64,000 nt of DNA from Dialister hominis (GTDB lineage: Bacteria > Bacillota > Negativicutes > Veillonellales > Dialisteraceae). A program made the position numbers and the translations under genes. Location: the NCBI RefSeq assembly GCF_007164725.1, contig NZ_AP019697.1, forward strand, positions 912,001 to 976,000, written 5' to 3'. Shown here in pieces: positions 45,953-53,330 of this stretch (position 1 is the first letter of the stretch; the number at the start of each line of letters is the position of its first letter). The notes beneath the pieces were generated by a model that was not told the origin of the DNA, ran no database searches, and saw only the letters and a program-made list of their open reading frames with translations.

Positions 45953-45966
45953 ATCTTCACCCCCTC

Positions 45967-47631
45967 TCAAATCATGTTCATGTAGTCTTCTTTGTAAGTT
46001 TCATAAGCAGTGTAGGCATCCAGCAGGGAAGCAAAGCCGTCGATGCGCTTTCTTGGGTTGCTTGTCTTGCATGGCTGAATGTTGTCATTTCGGTCCACAT
46101 CCACTGCTACATTGGCCATACACCATTTCAGGATAGGGTTGTTGTTGTAAATCACCCTTTTGGCCTTCAAATCAGCCGCCAGGTTCTTCATCGGCCCGGA
46201 GAGTGTCTTTTTCCCCTGGGCCACAGGCACCATGATATCTTCTCCGAATCGTTCAGTCATGGACTGCACCAGGTACTGGGCAGACCACCGGTCATAGCCG
46301 CACTTGAACAGGTAGATATCATCCTTCTCCATTTCATCCACGAACCACTGCAGGATAAGGCGGTAGTCATTGCGGAAGCCTGGTGAAGTCTGCAGCCACC
46401 CTTTCTTCTTCCATATGTCATATGGCACCTGGTCTTCCCTCACCCGCTTTTCCAGAAGATCTTCCGGTATCCAGTACATCTGCTTCACGTAGATGTTCGG
46501 ATTGTCCTTCACGCAGAAGAAAATAGTGGCGCATGTTAGGTCTGTGGTCTCGGAAAGGTCGAATCCTCCTACCCCGTACCGCGGATGAAGAGACCGGATG
46601 TCATACTTTTCTTCATTGTTCAAATCATCGAATGAGAAGAAAGCTTCGCCGCCGGTCTCACGGATGTTGAAATCCTTGCACAGCAGGTTCTTCACGCGGA
46701 GTGCGTCATGCTGTGCCTGGTATACTTTCTGTGCCAGGGTTTCCTTGTTTTTGATGCTGCCCAGTCCCGGATTGGCTTTCTGCCATTTCGCCGGGTCTGT
46801 CCATTCTTCCCTTTTGTCCAGTTCATAAACGAAGGGAAGAATGGTTTCATCTTTGTACCCTTCCCTATCCTCATAGCCTTTTACGATTCTTTCGCATTCA
46901 TCGTATTTTAGGTCGAAGATGTTATCCCGAACCGTTCCGGCTGTGGATGTGATGATACATACCGGCTGTTCCCTGGCAGTCATACCGTCTATGAGGACGT
47001 CATAGAGGTTCTTGTCCTTCAATGCATGGAGTTCATCTATCAGCGCTCCATGAACGTTTAAGCCATCCAGCTTATCCGAATCACTTCCCAGCGCTTCGAA
47101 TGAACCTTCATTGAACCTTGACCGGATGACGGATACGCGGAGGTCCAGTTTCTTGTGAAGCGCCGGCGACTTCTTCACCATGGCGCACGCTTCCTTCCAG
47201 ATGATCTTCGCCTGGTCCCTCTTCGTGGCGGCGCTGTAGATTTCCGGCCCCGCTTCACCATCCGCAACCAGAAGGTATAGCCCAAGGCAGGATGCGAAAG
47301 TGGATTTACCGTTCTTTCTGGCCACGATAAGGATGAGCTGCTTATATTCACGGAGCCCCGTGTTTTTATCCACAAAACCGAAAAGCGCCGCCGTGATTGC
47401 CTTCTGCCACAGTTCCAGAATGACCGGTTTCCCTGCCCACTGCCCCTTGGAGTGCTTGCAGAATGTCTGTATGAAATCAATCACGTACTGCGCTTTGTCG
47501 TCATCGTAGATGTATTTGGATTTTTTGTCGTGCAGCTTGTCCACCAGGTGCTTCATGACTCGCCGCACCTTATCGGATACCACTACATCTCCGGATAGAA
47601 TCTGCCCATAGTATTTCTCTATGTAGTTCAT
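45967..47631 (-). CDS. Terminase large subunit
   Basis: DNA packaging motor and nuclease (554 aa). The ATPase part has the Walker A-like LIVARKNGKSTFAS and Walker B VHGALIDELHAL; the nuclease part has GVGGFDLSETTDLT with acidic residues. It belongs to the HK97/P27-associated type. It overlaps the small subunit by 4 bases. Confidence 0.96.
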   Translation of the reverse strand: MNYIEKYYGQILSGDVVVSDKVRRVMKHLVDKLHDKKSKYIYDDDKAQYVIDFIQTFCKHSKGQWAGKPVILELWQKAITAALFGFVDKNTGLREYKQLILIVARKNGKSTFASCLGLYLLVADGEAGPEIYSAATKRDQAKIIWKEACAMVKKSPALHKKLDLRVSVIRSRFNEGSFEALGSDSDKLDGLNVHGALIDELHALKDKNLYDVLIDGMTAREQPVCIITSTAGTVRDNIFDLKYDECERIVKGYEDREGYKDETILPFVYELDKREEWTDPAKWQKANPGLGSIKNKETLAQKVYQAQHDALRVKNLLCKDFNIRETGGEAFFSFDDLNNEEKYDIRSLHPRYGVGGFDLSETTDLTCATIFFCVKDNPNIYVKQMYWIPEDLLEKRVREDQVPYDIWKKKGWLQTSPGFRNDYRLILQWFVDEMEKDDIYLFKCGYDRWSAQYLVQSMTERFGEDIMVPVAQGKKTLSGPMKNLAADLKAKRVIYNNNPILKWCMANVAVDVDRNDNIQPCKTSNPRKRIDGFASLLDAYTAYETYKEDYMNMI

Positions 47632-47999
47632 CGCTTCATCCGGCTCCTCAGGAACTCTCCCAGCTCATCCTCTGCTGCAGGCTGTGCAGACTCAGGGAGG
47701 CAGGAAAGCAGTGTTCGGATGACGCCGGTATAGTTTTTTATCATGGTGGAGTAGGCTCTTGACTCCGTAGACTCTTTTCTGCCAGTCTGGTTCTCTCCAT
47801 TGGAATATTCCTCTACGAATCCAACTTTCTCAAGATCTTCATCCAGTTTTCTGAGGTTCACTTCCATGTGTGCCGCGAAATCAATGAGCGGCGTAACCAC
47901 TTTTTTGTGGTCCTCATCCATGGCTGAAAATATGTCATTCAATTCTTTGATTCTTCGTTTAATTTGGTTTTCCGGCTTGATTCTTCTCACTACTTTCAC
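47628..47999 (-). CDS. Terminase small subunit, P27-like
   Basis: DNA-recognising partner (123 aa) of the terminase. Helical, with IDFAAHMEVNLRKLDEDL and ESRAYSTMIKNYTGVIRTLL; the family pairs with the large subunit found next. Start is GTG 47999 after AAAGGGAG; a second GTG is 9 bases later. Confidence 0.88.
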   Translation of the reverse strand: MKVVRRIKPENQIKRRIKELNDIFSAMDEDHKKVVTPLIDFAAHMEVNLRKLDEDLEKVGFVEEYSNGENQTGRKESTESRAYSTMIKNYTGVIRTLLSCLPESAQPAAEDELGEFLRSRMKR

Positions 48000-48149
48000 C
48001 TTCTCCCTTTAGAATTTTATTAAATTTTTAAAACATTATAAGTGCATATTGTTAACTACACCCCCTTCGCGTGCGGCGTTCGTTTTACGCGAAGGCCCGC
48101 CCCCGGAGTACTTTTGTTAACTTTTTACTTCCCAAGGTGGGGGGGGTAG
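48000..48149. other. Non-coding GC-rich region, candidate cos/pac site
   Basis: A 150-base gap between the HNH and small terminase genes. It contains CCTTCGCGT paired with ACGCGAAGG (48064-48072 and 48087-48095), a C-rich box (GGCCCGCCCCCGG), and G8 at 48139-48146. HK97-type phages with HNH beside terminase usually have the packaging site here. Cutting position not visible. Confidence 0.4.
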
Positions 48150-48479
48150 TCATCCGTTGTTATGATTTACGATTCCAATCGGATTCCCATCATCATCAAA
48201 GCGGCACTCACGGTCCAGCCCCTGGCTGTGCACAGCGTTGTGGCAGTAGATGCACAGCAGCTCCAGATTATCCCACCCGTAAACTGTGCTATCGTCCGTC
48301 ACGTTCTCCGGGTTGAGATGTCGTTTGTGATGGACGATGAAATGCGCCGGCTTTCCTGTTCCAGCAAAGGACCGGTTGTGACAGCGCTCGCAAATATAGT
48401 GCTGTGACTCTGCATACGCTCTGGCAACCGCACGCCAACGCCTCGAATTGTAAATACCTTTTGAGAAATCCTTTGCCAT
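48150..48479 (-). CDS. HNH endonuclease next to terminase
   Basis: Protein of 109 aa with the HNH fold: CERCHNRSF zinc half, IVHHKRHL, and DNLELLCIYCHNAVHS. In cos phages this enzyme assists terminase in cutting and packaging DNA. I chose ATG 48479 (MAKDFSKGIYNS), the usual family start; a longer frame to 48563 would run through a terminator hairpin. Confidence 0.93.
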   Translation of the reverse strand: MAKDFSKGIYNSRRWRAVARAYAESQHYICERCHNRSFAGTGKPAHFIVHHKRHLNPENVTDDSTVYGWDNLELLCIYCHNAVHSQGLDRECRFDDDGNPIGIVNHNNG

Positions 48480-48502
48480 TTCCGAATTCCATTTCCAAAA
48501 AG

Positions 48503-48535
48503 AAAAACCATTCCGGAATTCCGAAATGGTTTTTG
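48503..48535 (-). terminator. Leftward terminator before the HNH gene
   Basis: AAACCATTTCGG pairs with CCGGAATGGTTT around a short loop (minus strand), followed by TTTCTTTTT. It separates the early-gene transcript from the packaging and head genes. Confidence 0.75.
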
Positions 48536-48537
48536 AT

Positions 48538-48581
48538 ACGTAAGAGCACGAGCCTATCGACATCAGCTCGTGCTCTTACGT
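48538..48581. repeat. Perfect 16-bp inverted repeat
   Basis: Arms 48538-48553 and 48566-48581 (ACGTAAGAGCACGAGC and its complement) with a 12-base loop. No T run follows, so it is not a terminator; it abuts the terminator on its left and the plus-strand ribosome site on its right. Confidence 0.85.
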
Positions 48582-48613
48582 GAAAACCCTGAATAAAGAA
48601 GGAGGTGACAACC

Positions 48614-48748
48614 GTGTGCGATGAACTCTTCCTTCAATCTCACACTATCATTATACCCTATCATTTACTCTATTTTACTATACTCTTTCAGTCACTCTGT
48701 TTTCATCATCCGTTTGGCCCGCTCCGGATTCCTTTTGACGATTTGTGA
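48614..48748 (+). CDS. Possible plus-strand micropeptide with perfect ribosome site
   Basis: A 44-codon frame starting GTG 48614, five bases after AAGGAGGTGA (48599-48608), a full match to the 16S anti-Shine-Dalgarno sequence. It encodes a short acidic start, a hydrophobic stretch (TIIIPYHLLYFTILFQSLCF) and a polar end. It runs against all surrounding genes and overlaps the 3' end of 48692-48868. No promoter is clear. It could be a small membrane toxin or leader peptide, or chance. Confidence 0.3.
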   Translation: MCDELFLQSHTIIIPYHLLYFTILFQSLCFHHPFGPLRIPFDDL

Positions 48749-48868
48749 AAACTCGCGAATGATTTCCCATTCATCGTCAAAGGCCCGAAGCTGTCTCTGC
48801 TTTCGTACGCCCTTCGCAGAAACGCTGCCCACCGGTCTTCCGGCGCCTTCCCTTTTACCGCCTCTCAC
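48692..48868 (-). CDS. Small GGKRxGAGRP protein
   Basis: A 58-aa frame with a GTG start: RGGKREGAGRPVGSVSAKG, then basic residues, and AFDDEWEIIREFSQIVKR. This belongs to the short phage proteins that start GGxRxGAGRP; the N-terminal half of 26511-27053 is a relative. The function is not known. It overlaps the membrane protein gene before it by 14 bases. Confidence 0.7.
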   Translation of the reverse strand: MRGGKREGAGRPVGSVSAKGVRKQRQLRAFDDEWEIIREFSQIVKRNPERAKRMMKTE

Positions 48869-49046
48869 GTTTCTTCACCACCCATCCGTAGAAATTCACC
48901 GCCGCCAGGACAACCATCGTAATCAGCAGCAGGCAGTCAAGGACATGTAGATTATGGAAATCCACAGTCCTCAGCGCCGCCAGATTGCATGCCAGCAGAA
49001 TGATAAGAAACCATTGCCCCATCGTTTGTCTTGAATCATTACTCAT
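48855..49046 (-). CDS. Small membrane protein, two predicted helices
   Basis: 63 aa with hydrophobic segments QWFLIILLACNLAALR and LHVLDCLLLITMVVLAAVNF and a basic end KKRERR. AAAGGAGAG lies upstream of the ATG. Not recognised; possibilities include an early holin-like or exclusion protein. Confidence 0.65.
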   Translation of the reverse strand: MSNDSRQTMGQWFLIILLACNLAALRTVDFHNLHVLDCLLLITMVVLAAVNFYGWVVKKRERR

Positions 49047-49171
49047 TGACTTAGCTCTCCTTTCTGTATTCTCTATATTATAGCCTTTTATTGTTTCTTT
49101 GTAAATACGTTTTATCTATATTCGTCCAATTTAAAAAGCAGGCTGCCTCACCGCAGTCTGCTTTTCTTATG

Positions 49172-49609
49172 TTAGTTGAAATCGGATTCTCTGAAGAATG
49201 GCTCCAAATCCACCAGTGCTTCCCCATGGATTTTGTAGATGTTCGACTCTGCGAAATTCATTTTCTCTGCAATGTCTCCCCAGCGTTCGCACTGGATATA
49301 CCTTCTTCTGAGAACTGCCCGCCGGACTCCGTCTTCTTCCTTGCTTATGAGCTCTTCTCCCTTGTCCCTTTTCTCGATAAGCTCCAAATAAGCCTTGTTC
49401 ACCTTGGCATGATAGGCCTCCAGTTTTTCCACGATTTCCTCCAGATTGGCGCAATGGCCGCTCTGTACCTTTTCTCCCATCTGGACGCCTCGAAGGTTAT
49501 GTGCCTCAAACTCCAGCCGCCGGAGCTCTTCCTGCAGGGAAAAGTAATCGGCCTGCTGTTTTCGTATAGAGTTCAAAAATCCTTTCAGCTTCTCTATGTC
49601 TCCCCTCAC
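49172..49609 (-). CDS. ArpU/RinA-like late gene regulator (DUF1492 type)
   Basis: Protein of 145 aa: long N-terminal coiled coil, then a sigma-region-4-like helix-turn-helix (LRRRYIQCERWGDIAEKMNFAESNIYKIHGEAL in parts). Its relatives switch on the packaging and late genes in Gram-positive phages, and the gene lies just before the terminase block. GTG 49609 is preceded by AAGGAGGAAAC. The 125 bases after it hold no gene. Confidence 0.8.
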   Translation of the reverse strand: MRGDIEKLKGFLNSIRKQQADYFSLQEELRRLEFEAHNLRGVQMGEKVQSGHCANLEEIVEKLEAYHAKVNKAYLELIEKRDKGEELISKEEDGVRRAVLRRRYIQCERWGDIAEKMNFAESNIYKIHGEALVDLEPFFRESDFN

Positions 49610-49627
49610 CGTTTCCTCCTTCGCAAA

Positions 49628-49723
49628 TTACCGATGCCTGCCATTCACCATGAACATGCACAAGGTGAAAGTCGCCACGATACTCCCTACAAATGCCCCG
49701 AAGATAAACCACACCGCTTCCAT
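49628..49723 (-). CDS. Tiny membrane protein, DUF3789-like
   Basis: 31-aa frame: MEAVWFIFGAFVGSIVATFT, then LCMFMVNGRHR; one membrane helix with small residues. Size and pattern match the tiny DUF3789-type proteins of phages and conjugative elements. Its ATG overlaps the previous TGA (ATGA). Confidence 0.6.
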   Translation of the reverse strand: MEAVWFIFGAFVGSIVATFTLCMFMVNGRHR

Positions 49724-50109
49724 CACTGCGCCGCCTTCCTGGCTCTTGCCCTTGCCTGCGCTGTCCTGCCCCCTTTGGCCCGAAGAGCGTCCAGCTGCTT
49801 TTCTGTCCTTCTGATGGTCGGCGCATCTTCTGCTTTGGCTGCCTGGATTGCGGCAAGTACTTCTTCCATGGTAAGTCCATTCTGTTCCTGCCATCCATCC
49901 TCCATAAACTGCTTCATCAGTTCACGGTGCCTTGCCCTGGCCTCTGCCCATATGTGCTCTATGACCTGGTCATGCCATTTGGTATCCATGATGCCTTTCT
50001 CATCGGATTCAAGCCAGTACACGACTTTCAATGTGCCGCTGTATGGGCCCACGCCTTTGGATGTGATGACTTCCCTTTTCCGGTTCCCTTTGTACAGCCT
50101 TGTAATCAT
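49723..50109 (-). CDS. Phage protein of unknown function
   Basis: 128 aa, starting MITRLYKGNRKREVITSKG; it has a small beta N-terminal part, then a charged helical C-terminus rich in Arg and Ala (AKGGRTAQARARARKAAQ). No recognised family. It is part of the early leftward operon, with 3 bases to the gene before it. Confidence 0.6.
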   Translation of the reverse strand: MITRLYKGNRKREVITSKGVGPYSGTLKVVYWLESDEKGIMDTKWHDQVIEHIWAEARARHRELMKQFMEDGWQEQNGLTMEEVLAAIQAAKAEDAPTIRRTEKQLDALRAKGGRTAQARARARKAAQ

Positions 50110-50112
50110 GGC

Positions 50113-50418
50113 CTACCTCGGCCTCCATTCATCTGCCATCAGGATTTCTATTTCCTTGATTTTCTCCTTGAGCGCATCCATATCAGCGCGGTCGAAGTAG
50201 CCGCCCACCACTGTACCAGTGCCCTCCGTTACCTCACGGAGCCCGTGGATAAAGGTCCCCACATCTGCCCAGCAGTCTTTGATGTGCTCTTTCCGCCGGA
50301 GAATGAAATCATTTTCCGCATTGATTTCATTGGTTCGGTTTTCCAGGCACATCCATGCGGATACGGCACCACAAGCAAAGGATACGGCTATGATTATCAG
50401 CTCATCCATGACGTCCAT
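50113..50418 (-). CDS. Phage membrane-anchored protein of unknown function
   Basis: 101 aa: MDVMDELIIIAVSFACGAVSAW forms one N-terminal membrane helix, followed by a soluble helical domain. ATG 50418 has AGGAGA 8 bases upstream; a GTG at 50442 would lengthen the overlap with the preceding gene. Not recognised. Confidence 0.6.
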   Translation of the reverse strand: MDVMDELIIIAVSFACGAVSAWMCLENRTNEINAENDFILRRKEHIKDCWADVGTFIHGLREVTEGTGTVVGGYFDRADMDALKEKIKEIEILMADEWRPR

Positions 50419-50791
50419 TCGTTCTTCTCTCCTTTTCCGCACGCAGCCGACTCAGCAGCTTTTCCCATTCTTCTTCATCCATGTCCATCCCGTACCCCAG
50501 GTCACTGTGCCCGGTGATATCGTCAATCATGATGTTAATGTATTTCATATCAAGGCTTTTAATCAAAGGGCTGATGTAATCGACCGTAAGGCTTACGATA
50601 TATGTCATCCTGCCTAATGCATAGCGTTCAGCGGAAACAAGCATTTCCTGAAAATCATCGTCCATGGGCACCGACTTGCAACTTGCTTGAGACTGACTTG
50701 AAACTGACTTGCTATAAAGTTCAGACTTGCTTCTGACAACAGGAGTTATTCCAAAGTCCTCCCAGCTCAATGCTCTGTCATCTTTTCTCAT
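50402..50791 (-). CDS. Phage protein of unknown function
   Basis: 129 aa: starts MRKDDRALSWEDFGITPVV, has a Ser/Lys-rich linker, and an acidic patch GYGMDMDEEEWEKLLSRL near the end. No known motif. It overlaps the next gene by 17 bases. Confidence 0.6.
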   Translation of the reverse strand: MRKDDRALSWEDFGITPVVRSKSELYSKSVSSQSQASCKSVPMDDDFQEMLVSAERYALGRMTYIVSLTVDYISPLIKSLDMKYINIMIDDITGHSDLGYGMDMDEEEWEKLLSRLRAEKERRTNGRHG

Positions 50792-50803
50792 GTATGCTCC
50801 TTC

Positions 50804-50998
50804 CTATGTTCGAACGATTCCGCGTTCACGATTCAACACATCTGCCATCTCCTTCGCAAATTCATAATCAGGGTAGATGCCTTTCACAAGAGGTTTCGGG
50901 TCCCAGTTGCAAGCAACTACAAAAAGTCCATTCGGTAACTCGACCGGCACCCACGGCCGCAGCCTATAGAAATCCTCGTCTGTCATGTTGTTCAACAT
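50804..50998 (-). CDS. Small phage protein of unknown function
   Basis: 64 aa, MLNNMTDEDFYRLRPWVPVE then a beta-rich part and a helical end. ATG 50998 follows GAGGGATGG; a TTG at 51016 is in frame. Its start lies inside the tail end of the damaged gene before it. Confidence 0.55.
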   Translation of the reverse strand: MLNNMTDEDFYRLRPWVPVELPNGLFVVACNWDPKPLVKGIYPDYEFAKEMADVLNRERGIVRT

Positions 50999-51000
50999 AT

Positions 51001-51235
51001 CAATGCCATCCCTCAATCTCCACTCCGGCTTCTTCCTTCAGGATTTTTGCCATTTCATCAGGCTTCCGAACTTGTCATGAATCACCATGGCCGGCACAGC
51101 CAGCATGAGGTTGAATGCCATCTTGCATCCTTTTCCTGTGGCCTCTTCTTTTATTCGGTCAATGTCAGACTGCTTTATGTATACCATGGGATCTTTCTTT
51201 TTGATTTCCAGTCTCCGCCTTTCCTGCCTATTCAT
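51001..51235 (-). pseudogene. Phage gene with frame break near its 3' end
   Basis: The first 65 codons (MNRQERRRLEIKKKDPMVYIKQ ... VIHDKFGSL, in part) look like a common small phage protein family that continues for another 30-40 residues. Here the frame ends early at MKWQKS. The other frame directly continues DEMAKILKEEAGVEIEGWH to a stop at 51001, which looks like the family's normal ending. An out-of-frame deletion would explain this. AAAGCAAATGAATAGG contains the start. Confidence 0.5.
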
Positions 51236-51257
51236 TTGCTTTCCCTCGCAATCTCTT

Positions 51258-51512
51258 TTACCGCTTTTCCTTTCTGCTCCTCATATTTCCTGCCTGTTCC
51301 TTTGTAAAAACCATTTCACATGGGCAAAAGCTGGTTTCGCAAGGCAAGAATCCAGGCTCACACCCGTATTCCTTCTTTTCCCTCCGTAGGATGGCAGCAT
51401 TCTTGAACACTCTGTCCAATTCCCATTCCAACCAGCCTGAGCTTTTCTGCTTTCTGGTATAAAGCGTCATTCCTCTTTCTTTACGCAGATTTCTCCACTC
51501 TTCTCTTGTCAT
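51258..51512 (-). CDS. Small Cys-containing phage protein
   Basis: 84 aa with basic N-terminus (MTREEWRNLRKERG) and four Cys late in the chain (YGCEPGFLPCETSFCPCEM), possibly a zinc site. Not recognised. It lies directly after ssb. Confidence 0.55.
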   Translation of the reverse strand: MTREEWRNLRKERGMTLYTRKQKSSGWLEWELDRVFKNAAILRREKKEYGCEPGFLPCETSFCPCEMVFTKEQAGNMRSRKEKR

Positions 51513-51532
51513 TTCTTACCTCAGCTTGTCTC

Positions 51533-52033
51533 TCAATTCCGGAGGCACGCAGCCGGAAAGGGAACATTTCCTTGTCCTAATGGAAGGTTTTCCTGCTCCA
51601 TTGGCGGCTTCTCCGGTCTGGCTTCTCCAAACTGTTCGAAGTCTCCGTGGTTTCCTCCCTGCTGTCCGCCGGAGTACTGTTCATTGCCATAGGACTGCCC
51701 ATTGTTGGAAGGAGCCTGCAGCTGTCTGCAGATGGTTTCTGCCACCACTTCGGTGACATACCGCTTTGTACCATCCTGGGCATCATAGGAACGGGTTGAA
51801 ATACGGCCTGCCACGAAGACGCGGCTTCCTTTCTTGAGCTCACTCCTCACGGCTTCCGCCAGCGTTCCCCATGCCACGATGTTTATCCAGTCTGTGAGCT
51901 CTCTCTGCTCTCCCTGTGGCGTGGTGTAGATGCGGCTCACCGCAATGGAGAAAGACGCTACCGTCCTTCCCGTTCTTGTAGCACGAATGATGGGATCTCT
52001 CTCCAGGTTTCCTAAAAGCTGTACTGCATTCAT
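51533..52033 (-). CDS. ssb: Single-stranded DNA-binding protein
   Basis: OB-fold protein of 166 aa coating ssDNA in phage replication. N-terminal domain is standard: MNAVQLLGNLERDPIIRATR, ISVSRIYTT-like strands, RVFVAGRISTRSYD. A Gly/Gln-rich linker follows. The C-terminal end reads NVPFPAACLRN and lacks the acidic DDDIPF tip that usually recruits partner proteins. GGAGGAAAAATGA lies before the ATG. Confidence 0.95.
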   Translation of the reverse strand: MNAVQLLGNLERDPIIRATRTGRTVASFSIAVSRIYTTPQGEQRELTDWINIVAWGTLAEAVRSELKKGSRVFVAGRISTRSYDAQDGTKRYVTEVVAETICRQLQAPSNNGQSYGNEQYSGGQQGGNHGDFEQFGEARPEKPPMEQENLPLGQGNVPFPAACLRN

Positions 52034-52034
52034 T

Positions 52035-52250
52035 TCATTTTTCCTCCTGCCATGATAAAACTTCCATCAGATTTGCCAGATTGGTCCTCCTTGATTTCGT
52101 CGGCTTCAGCGTACGGCCTCCCAGCATTTCGCTTCCATGGCCATAGATGTACATGAGGGCGATGGCGGCCAGTCTGGCATTGGAAATATTCTTTTCTCTT
52201 TCCGCCGCGTCCTGCACTTTGATTTGTGATTCTTCCCTTTCGATGTTCAT
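52035..52250 (-). CDS. Small phage protein upstream of ssb
   Basis: 71 aa: helical and charged N-terminus (MNIEREESQIKVQDAAEREK), then LAAIALMYIYGHGSEMLGGR. Ends one base before the ssb start. No known family; a second frame over the same bases is a shadow because it lacks this helical pattern and the ribosome-site spacing. Confidence 0.6.
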   Translation of the reverse strand: MNIEREESQIKVQDAAEREKNISNARLAAIALMYIYGHGSEMLGGRTLKPTKSRRTNLANLMEVLSWQEEK

Positions 52251-52267
52251 TTCTCTGCATCCAGTTT

Positions 52268-53077
52268 CTAAATCCGAAGCGGATAATTTCTTCTTACGTT
52301 TGTCCGGATCATGGTGTATGTCTGGTATGGGTAGCCTTCTTTTCCGAAGGTGTCCCGCTGGCTGTCTTTGATGATTTCATAGCCTTTGATAGGCTTCGGG
52401 TTTTCTGACCACCATCCGGCATAGATGATTTCTACTTTTTCCTTTGGTTTTCTCAGGTTACGGCTGGTGGAGTACCGGTGCTTGAAGATGGGTTCTCCTT
52501 TCTCCCTGCCTTCCACTCCGTTCTTCACGATGTAGGCGGCAAGCTGATGCCATTCGTGGGAACGATCAAGGTGTCGGATGTTCACCCGGGGAAACGGGCA
52601 GGCTGCGGTGCCCACGGTGTCCTGCCATGCTTTCTCTATGGCTGCCTCCGCTCCGTCGAAGTCCTTGTTCAGAACCATGTGCAGATGAATTCCACCTTTG
52701 GCCCCGATGGATCCTGTCTTGATACTTTTCACTTCTTTTTCATGCTTCCTGTAGATTCGCTTCACTCTACGCATGAAACGGTCCACGTCCTTCCTCACCT
52801 CTTCTGCTGACTTTCTTGTCTTGGCCGGATAGGTGAAGGTACACCACAGGTCATCGGGATTGAAGTTCTCCTCCAGCAGACCATATACTTTTCTCTCTGC
52901 CCTCTTGTTCTGCCAGCGCATGACCTTTTCTTCTGTGGGATGGATTCTCACTCTGTGCTGGTCCTTTGTCCCTATCCTCCCTGATATGTATTTATCAATC
53001 GTGATGGTAGGTCCTGCTATCATTGTCTTTTTCACGTAAGCAGGTCCTTTTTTGTAATTCGTACTACGTTTCCGCAT
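52268..53077 (-). CDS. Rolling-circle type Rep (HUH endonuclease-like)
   Basis: Protein of 269 aa. The metal-binding HUH motif is GGIHLHMVLN and the likely nicking Tyr with following Lys is in LAAYIVKNG, spaced as in HUH replication initiators. Upstream is a basic N-terminal region; DDLWCTFTYPAK resembles Rep motif 1. It should nick the phage origin and start replication, with SSB encoded two genes later. No helicase or primase gene is visible, so host enzymes are needed. ATG 53077 follows GGGGTGCAGGG; a TTG at 53092 is possible. Confidence 0.78.
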   Translation of the reverse strand: MRKRSTNYKKGPAYVKKTMIAGPTITIDKYISGRIGTKDQHRVRIHPTEEKVMRWQNKRAERKVYGLLEENFNPDDLWCTFTYPAKTRKSAEEVRKDVDRFMRRVKRIYRKHEKEVKSIKTGSIGAKGGIHLHMVLNKDFDGAEAAIEKAWQDTVGTAACPFPRVNIRHLDRSHEWHQLAAYIVKNGVEGREKGEPIFKHRYSTSRNLRKPKEKVEIIYAGWWSENPKPIKGYEIIKDSQRDTFGKEGYPYQTYTMIRTNVRRNYPLRI

Positions 53078-53297
53078 CCCTGCACCCCTCAAACGATTCT
53101 TTTCGATGGTTCTTCATTTTCTCCGATGGCTCCGCAGTATATTTATGCAGAATGTCCTGAAAATGAATACCTTTAACGAGGACGCCAAGACGCCGCATAC
53201 TTCATTTTTTTCGGCCCGGCGTCATGGCTTTTTTATTCTTTTGTTCGGGGTGCGTTAGTGCTATACTATATATAGTGTTGTAGGGTTACACCCCTTT

Positions 53298-53330
53298 GGG
53301 CCCGCGCTTACCAGAGCGCCGGGCCCTTTT
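53298..53330. repeat. GC-rich hairpin at the end of the gene at 53308
   Basis: GGGCCCGCGCT pairs with AGCGCCGGGCCC (one bulge), T-rich only in the plus direction. The gap 53078-53297 shows no gene. It has an AT-rich promoter-like patch (CTATACTATATATAG near 53250) and could be part of the replication origin or a regulatory region. Confidence 0.5.

Noticed and set aside
49091-50200. Long plus-strand open frame of 369 codons
   Set aside because: It runs antisense to at least three well-placed phage genes, has no ribosome site and low-complexity composition; it is a shadow.
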